Source: Brucella pseudintermedia
GTDB taxonomy: Bacteria > Pseudomonadota > Alphaproteobacteria > Rhizobiales > Rhizobiaceae
Assembly: GCF_042697365.1 (NCBI RefSeq)
Contig: NZ_CP137604.1
Direction: 5' to 3' (one strand)
Length of the DNA stretch: 64,000 nucleotides
Shown: positions 59,627 through 64,000 of the stretch, piece by piece
Numbering within the stretch: the stretch's first letter is position 1
Layout: each line of letters opens with the position of its first letter
Position numbers and translations under genes: made by a program
Notes under the pieces: model-generated
Databases searched by the model: none
What the model was told of the DNA's origin: nothing
Seen by the model: only the letters and a program-made list of their open reading frames with translations

Positions 59627-60237
59627 TGAACCGCCGTCAGATACTGGCCGCAACGGCGGCGGGTGCCGCAACGATTGCGATTTCAGGCGGCGAAAGCCTT
59701 GCGCAGCGCGTGCCGACGGTTGCGGAAGTACTCTACGACAAGGAAATCCCGGTTCTGGGCAACCCGAACGGCAATGTGACCATCGTGGAATATTTCGACT
59801 ACCAATGCCCCTACTGCAAGAAGGGGCATGGCGAGCTGATGCGCGTGGTCAAGGATGACGGCAATGTCCGTCTCGTCATGAAGGACTGGATCATCTTCGG
59901 CGATACATCGGCCTATGCCGCGCGTCTTGTGCTCGCGGCGGAAAAGTCCGGGAATTATGTAAAGGCGATGGAAGCGCTGATGGCGACGCCCGGTCGCCTC
60001 ACGCCGGAACAGGTGGATGCGGCGCTGAAGAAGGGTGGGCTTGATCCGGCAAAGCTGAATGCGGCCTATAAGGCCGATTCCAAGCGCATCAATGCCATTC
60101 TTGAGCGCAATATGGATCAGGGCGAAGCCTTCAATTTCGGCGGCACGCCTTCCTTCGTCATCGGCACCAAGCTTTATGGCGGTGTCATGAAGGAGCCGGA
60201 ACTGATCGAGGCGATCAAGGAAGCGCGAAAGTCCTGA
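59626..60237 (+). CDS. DsbA-family thiol oxidoreductase (periplasmic)
   Basis: A 203-residue exported protein. The N-terminus MNRRQILAATAAGAATIAIS looks like a twin-arginine signal. The thioredoxin-fold active site is YFDYQCPYCKKGHGELM (CPYC, with a downstream His), and the cis-Pro region is NFGGTPSFVIGTKLYGG. The fold and active site resemble DsbA/ScsC/BdbD-like oxidoreductases; oxidase versus isomerase role is open. GTG 59623 or ATG 59626 are possible starts; AGGAG lies upstream. It is the last gene of the dsbD operon. Confidence 0.88.
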   Translation: MNRRQILAATAAGAATIAISGGESLAQRVPTVAEVLYDKEIPVLGNPNGNVTIVEYFDYQCPYCKKGHGELMRVVKDDGNVRLVMKDWIIFGDTSAYAARLVLAAEKSGNYVKAMEALMATPGRLTPEQVDAALKKGGLDPAKLNAAYKADSKRINAILERNMDQGEAFNFGGTPSFVIGTKLYGGVMKEPELIEAIKEARKS

Positions 60238-60253
60238 ACTGATGCGGTGATGA

Positions 60254-60281
60254 AAGGGCGGAGTTAAAAAGCTCCGCCCTT
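60254..60281. terminator. Bidirectional hairpin terminator
   Basis: AAGGGCGGAG (60254-60263) pairs perfectly with CTCCGCCCTT (60272-60281) around TTAAAAAG. It lies between the convergent dsbA-like and aldehyde dehydrogenase genes. Confidence 0.85.
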
Positions 60282-60287
60282 CTTGAT

Positions 60288-61733
60288 TCAGAATGGATAA
60301 TGCTGCGGGCCTTCGATGGTGATCCAGCGCAGGTCGGTAAATTCGTTGATGACCGCCTTTCCACCGAAACGGCCATAGCCGGAAGACTTCACGCCGCCGA
60401 AAGGCATTTGCGCTTCGTCGGCGACCGTCGGGCCGTTGATGTGGCAGATGCCGGTTTCAAGCTTTTTGGAAAGCGCCAGCGCCCGTTTCACATCCTGACT
60501 GAAGATGGCCGATGAAAGGCCATATTCGGTGTCGTTGGCGACACGGATCGCCTCGTCGGCATTCTTGACGCGGATGATGGGCTTCACCGGCCCGAAGGAT
60601 TCCTGCGCATAAATGTTCATATCCGGTGTCACGTGATCGATGATCGTCGCCTCGACGATGGAACCCTCGCGCTTGCCCCCTGCCAGAAGCTTGCCGCCTT
60701 TCGCTACCGCATCTTGGACGAGGGCGTCCATGCGTTCGGCGGATTTGAGGTCGACCAGCGACCCCAGGACGACATTGCCGCGCGGGTCTCCGGCGGGAAG
60801 GGATTTCGCCTTGGCAGCAAGCTTCTCCGCAAACGCATCCGCCACTTTCTCATGCACGATGAAGCGCTCCGTCGACATGCAGATCTGGCCCTGATTCATG
60901 AACGCGCCAAAGGCAGCAGCGTCGACCGCCTGATCGAGATCGGCATCTTCCAGCACGATGAAGGGTGCCTTGCCGCCCAGTTCCAGCAGCACGGGCTTCA
61001 GATGTTCTGCGGCCTGTTTGGCGATGATCTTGCCGACATGGGTGGAGCCGGTGAAATTGATGCGGCGGACCGAAGGATGGGCGACAAGGGCCGCGACGAT
61101 TTCCGGCGCATCCTCTGGTGCGTTGGAAATGACATTGACCACGCCCGCCGGAAAACCCGCATCGTTGAGCGTTTTGACGATCAGGTGATGAACGCCGGGG
61201 CAGGATTCCGACGACCGCAGGATAACCGTGTTGCCGCAGGCAAGGGCGGCTGCAATAGCCCGCACGCCCAGAATGATCGGCGCATTCCATGGCGCCATGC
61301 CAAGCACCACGCCGACTGGCTGGCGCACGGCCATGGAAACGATGCCGGGCTTGTCGGAAGGGATGATTTCGCCGGTGATCTGGGTGGTGAGCGCCGCGGC
61401 TTCGCGCAGCACACCGGCTCCAAGATGGACATTGAAGCCCGACCACGGGGCGGTGGCGCCGGTTTCCTCCAGCATGAGGCGGATGAATTCATCGGCACGG
61501 CTCTCCATGAGGTCCGCCGCCTTGTTCAACAGTGCGCGACGCTCGCTCGGCCCGGTTTCCGACCAGCTTCCAAAGGCTTTCGCGGCGGATTTCGCAACTG
61601 CATCGACATCGGCAAGGCTGGCCGCAGGCGCTGTGGTGGCCACTTTTCCGGTGACCGGGTCTTTTCGATCAAATGTCTTACCCGATGCGGATGCCGTTTC
61701 CTTGCCATCGATGATGAAGCCGATTGTCGTCAT
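60288..61733 (-). CDS. Aldehyde dehydrogenase (vanillin/salicylaldehyde dehydrogenase-like)
   Basis: A 481-residue NAD(P)-dependent ALDH. Motifs: NAPIILGVRAIAAALACGNT (cofactor fold), NFTGSTHVGK, LELGGKAPFIV (catalytic Glu), NQGQICMSTERF (catalytic Cys), ESFGPVKPIIRV and PFGGVKSSGYGRFGG. The overall pattern, including GQICMSTER, resembles aromatic aldehyde dehydrogenases, but the substrate is unproven. ATG 61733 follows GGGAGAAG and matches the family N-terminus MTTIGFIIDGKE; a reading from 61841 adds 36 residues without support. Confidence 0.9.
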   Translation of the reverse strand: MTTIGFIIDGKETASASGKTFDRKDPVTGKVATTAPAASLADVDAVAKSAAKAFGSWSETGPSERRALLNKAADLMESRADEFIRLMLEETGATAPWSGFNVHLGAGVLREAAALTTQITGEIIPSDKPGIVSMAVRQPVGVVLGMAPWNAPIILGVRAIAAALACGNTVILRSSESCPGVHHLIVKTLNDAGFPAGVVNVISNAPEDAPEIVAALVAHPSVRRINFTGSTHVGKIIAKQAAEHLKPVLLELGGKAPFIVLEDADLDQAVDAAAFGAFMNQGQICMSTERFIVHEKVADAFAEKLAAKAKSLPAGDPRGNVVLGSLVDLKSAERMDALVQDAVAKGGKLLAGGKREGSIVEATIIDHVTPDMNIYAQESFGPVKPIIRVKNADEAIRVANDTEYGLSSAIFSQDVKRALALSKKLETGICHINGPTVADEAQMPFGGVKSSGYGRFGGKAVINEFTDLRWITIEGPQHYPF

Positions 61734-61909
61734 GGTCTTCTCCCTTTTTGCCTGTCGCATCATGGTATAAAAGCTGGAAGCTTGCATGTTCCTTATTTGT
61801 AAACAGACTGTGCAACGGTGCTGTCTCGAATTTGAAAGCAAGCAGCGGAGTGTCGCTTCGACGCGATGGCATTAGCCTTCCTTCATGCTCATATTGAAGG
61901 AATACGGAC

Positions 61910-62995
61910 ATGAACCTTATGACCATGAAGACCCACGACCCCGATGAAAATCGCTGGCAGAAGGTGCTCGACCGCGACAAGGCATCGGACGGGGCATTTG
62001 TTTATGCGGTGCGCACCACCGGCGTCTATTGCCGCCCGTCATGCCCGTCGCGGCGTGGAAAGCGCGAAAACGTGCAGTTTTTCGACCATGGCGAGGATGC
62101 GGAACGCGCCGGCTTCCGGCCATGCATGCGCTGCAAGCCGCATCTTTCCGAAACGCTGGCGACGCAGAACAGCACCCGCTACGCCGATATGGTCGCTTCT
62201 GCCTGCCGCTTCATCGAGACGGCGGAAGAAGTGCCTTCCCTCGAAGAAATCGCGGCTTCCGTGAAAGCGAGCCCCGCCCATTTTCACCGCATTTTCAAGG
62301 CGTTCACGGGGCTGACCCCGAAAGCCTACGCCGATGCGCATCGCGCCAAAAAAATGCGGGCAGCACTTGATGCGCCGGAAATCCGCGTAACCGACGCAAT
62401 CTATGATGCCGGTTATAATTCCAGCAGCCGCTTCTATGAGGCTTCGGACGGAATTTTGGGAATGACTCCAAAGGCTTACAAGCAGGGTGGCAAGAATGCG
62501 GATATCCGTTTCGCCATCGGCCAGTCGACGCTTGGCGCGGTACTCGTGGCTGCGAGCGACAGGGGTGTCTGCGCGATTTTGATGGGCGACGACCCGGAAG
62601 AGCTGATCCGCGATCTGGAAAGGCGCTTTCCGCAGGCAAATCTCATCGGCGCGGACCGCGATTTCGAGGACATGGTGGCCAAAGTGGTGGGCTTCGTCGA
62701 AGCGCCACGCATCGGTCTCGACCTGCCGCTAGACCTACAGGGAACCGCATTCCAGCAGCGGGTCTGGCAAGCCTTGCGAGAAATTCCTGTCGGTAACACA
62801 GTGAGTTACACCGAAATTGCCGAACGCATCGGCGCTCCGAAATCGGTGCGGGCTGTGGCGCAGGCCTGCGCCGCCAACAAGATCGCGGTCGCGATCCCAT
62901 GCCACCGTGTGGTGCGCAATGATGGCGGTCTGTCCGGCTATCGCTGGGGCATTGAACGCAAGCGCGATCTTCTCAAGCGGGAGGGTCTGGCGTGA
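61910..62995 (+). CDS. ada: Bifunctional alkylation-response regulator and O6-methylguanine-DNA methyltransferase
   Basis: A 361-residue Ada protein. The N-terminal domain has the four zinc/methyl-phosphotriester Cys in GVYCRPSCPSR and RPCMRCKP. A central AraC helix-turn-helix (about residues 85-190: SLEEIAASVKASPAHFHRIF) follows, and a C-terminal methyltransferase domain with the acceptor Cys in AVAIPCHRVVRNDGGLSGYRWG. It repairs alkylated DNA and activates its own regulon. The gene's stop overlaps the start of the 2OG oxygenase gene. Confidence 0.96.
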   Translation: MNLMTMKTHDPDENRWQKVLDRDKASDGAFVYAVRTTGVYCRPSCPSRRGKRENVQFFDHGEDAERAGFRPCMRCKPHLSETLATQNSTRYADMVASACRFIETAEEVPSLEEIAASVKASPAHFHRIFKAFTGLTPKAYADAHRAKKMRAALDAPEIRVTDAIYDAGYNSSSRFYEASDGILGMTPKAYKQGGKNADIRFAIGQSTLGAVLVAASDRGVCAILMGDDPEELIRDLERRFPQANLIGADRDFEDMVAKVVGFVEAPRIGLDLPLDLQGTAFQQRVWQALREIPVGNTVSYTEIAERIGAPKSVRAVAQACAANKIAVAIPCHRVVRNDGGLSGYRWGIERKRDLLKREGLA

Positions 62996-63690
62996 GTGAT
63001 ATCCCTGTCTATGACTGGCAAAAAATCGGTGCCGAACTGGACGAATTCGGTGCCTCAATCCTCGAAAACATAATTTCGCCACAGGATTGCCGCGAAATAG
63101 CCGCCGGTTACTACAATTTCGCCGCATTTCGAACCGTTATTTCGATGCGAAAACACGGTTTTGGGCGCGGAGAATACAAATATTACGCAAATCCCATTCC
63201 TGCCTTAATTTTGAATCTGCGCCAGAAGCTCTATCCGCAGCTTGCCCCCATCGCCAATCGGTGGAGCGAAAGGCTGGGATCGGATGTCCGGTTTCCGCCG
63301 ACCCATGACGCGTTTCTGGAACGCTGCCATGCGGCGGGACAGACCCGGCCGACACCGCTCATCCTGCAATATGTCGAGGGCGACTATAATTGCCTGCATC
63401 AGGATATTTACGGCGATATCGCTTTTCCGTTGCAGGTGGCGATTTTGCTGTCCGAGCCGGAGAAGGATTTCACGGGCGGGGAATTCGTCCTGACCGAACA
63501 GCGTCCCCGGATGCAGAGCCGGGCGGAGGTCGTGCCGCTCCGGCAGGGGGACGGCGTGGTCTTCGCGGTCAATGACCGCCCGATGCAGGGAACGCGCGGC
63601 GATTACCGGGTCAAGATGCGGCACGGCGTCAGCCGCATCCGTTCCGGCAAGCGGCATACGCTGGGCATAATCTTTCACGATTCCAGATAG
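62992..63690 (+). CDS. 2-oxoglutarate/Fe(II)-dependent oxygenase coupled to ada
   Basis: A 232-residue protein with an Fe/2OG core: HQDIYGD supplies His-x-Asp, and RHTLGIIFHDS at the C-terminus the distal His and nearby basic residue. The start GTG 62992 overlaps the ada stop (GTGA), so both are translationally coupled. It is shorter and different from E. coli AlkB but stands in AlkB's usual place, so repair of alkylated bases or RNA is a reasonable inference. A prolyl-hydroxylase-like role cannot be excluded from sequence. Confidence 0.8.
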   Translation: MSDIPVYDWQKIGAELDEFGASILENIISPQDCREIAAGYYNFAAFRTVISMRKHGFGRGEYKYYANPIPALILNLRQKLYPQLAPIANRWSERLGSDVRFPPTHDAFLERCHAAGQTRPTPLILQYVEGDYNCLHQDIYGDIAFPLQVAILLSEPEKDFTGGEFVLTEQRPRMQSRAEVVPLRQGDGVVFAVNDRPMQGTRGDYRVKMRHGVSRIRSGKRHTLGIIFHDSR

Positions 63691-63750
63691 AGGTTGAAAC
63701 CGGGGTTTCGATGGCCTTTGATCGCAACAAAATGATCGAAGGAGTCGGAT

Positions 63751-64000
63751 ATGAGCGTGACCATCTACGGTATCAAGAACTGCGACACCATGAAGAAGGC
63801 GCGCACCTGGCTTGAAGACCACGGCATCGACTACGCGTTTCACGATTACAAGAAGGAAGGGCTTGATGGCGAAACGCTCGACCGCTTCCTGAAGGATATT
63901 CCGTGGGAGCAATTGCTCAACCGGGCCGGGACGACATTTCGCAAACTGCCCGAGGAAGAACGCCAGAACGTCGATGCCGCCAAAGCGCGGGCTCTGATGC
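63751..64000 (+). CDS. ArsC/Spx-family protein (YffB-like), 3' end cut by window edge
   Basis: An ATG at 63751, preceded by AAGGAG, opens a frame that runs off the right edge (83 codons visible). It starts MSVTIYGIKNCDTMKKARTW with the N-terminal thioredoxin-fold Cys of ArsC/YffB proteins and continues TTFRKLPEEER. YffB-type members have a single Cys and uncertain reductase activity; arsenate reduction is not implied. Confidence 0.85.
   Translation, partial: MSVTIYGIKNCDTMKKARTWLEDHGIDYAFHDYKKEGLDGETLDRFLKDIPWEQLLNRAGTTFRKLPEEERQNVDAAKARALM

Overview
The window reads as chromosomal DNA of a Brucella/Ochrobactrum-type alphaproteobacterium (order Rhizobiales, Brucellaceae). The basis is the protein content: a Porin_2/Omp2-type porin, an invasion-associated locus B (IalB) protein, a NadQ-type NAD regulator, carboxyspermidine-route polyamine genes, a urate hydroxylase PuuD, and a complete ccoNOQP-GHIS block with an FNR/FixK box. 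GC content is high in the genes, with several AT-rich intergenic islands. Species assignment is inference. I see no rRNA, tRNA, CRISPR, phage or complete insertion sequence. The gene at the left edge (lost 3' end) and the gene at the right edge (lost 3' end) are both cut.

Layout. 1-4.2 kb: VOC ring-cleaving dioxygenase (cut), lipoprotein alpha/beta hydrolase, panC-panB. 4.2-8.7 kb: NadQ regulator and the tightly overlapped nadABC operon, with two palindromic operators at its promoter. 8.8-14 kb: unknown protein plus TetR regulator, ferredoxin-NADP reductase (fpr) with an upstream FNR-type box, iron superoxide dismutase divergent from a Cys-rich SufR-like regulator, and an MFS exporter. 14-16.8 kb: structured leader RNA followed by carboxynorspermidine decarboxylase and dehydrogenase. 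17-21.4 kb: a proline-racemase-family protein with Ser/Thr in place of the catalytic Cys pair, a MATE exporter, IalB, and a secreted cupin. 21.5-27.1 kb: Cache-domain sensor kinase and NarL-type regulator, then a TRAP transporter (Q, M, P). 27.4-28.6 kb: outer-membrane porin, then a candidate small RNA.

29-46.7 kb is one catabolic island for purines. GuaD makes xanthine from guanine, XdhABC oxidises xanthine to urate, and membrane PuuD oxidises urate. UraH and the fused PuuE-UraD protein carry it through to allantoate, and AllE deaminates ureidoglycine. Gcl, Hyi, GlxR and glycerate kinase bring the resulting glyoxylate into central metabolism. A LysR and an IclR regulator sit divergently at puuD and gcl. 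No allantoate-degrading enzyme is visible in the window.

46.6-54.8 kb: the cbb3 oxidase assembly and structural genes (minus strand: ccoNOQP, ccoGHIS) under an FNR box; ccoS and ccoQ are very short genes. 54.8-60.2 kb: an OmpR-type two-component system divergent from dsbD, an L,D-transpeptidase and a DsbA-like oxidoreductase, together an envelope redox/cell-wall group. 60.3-64 kb: aldehyde dehydrogenase, Ada alkylation response protein coupled to a 2OG-Fe(II) oxygenase, and an ArsC/Spx-like protein. No wholly new multi-gene defence or mobile system is evident. The items most worth a second look are regulatory DNA and RNA elements and a few proteins with altered active sites or unusual domains.
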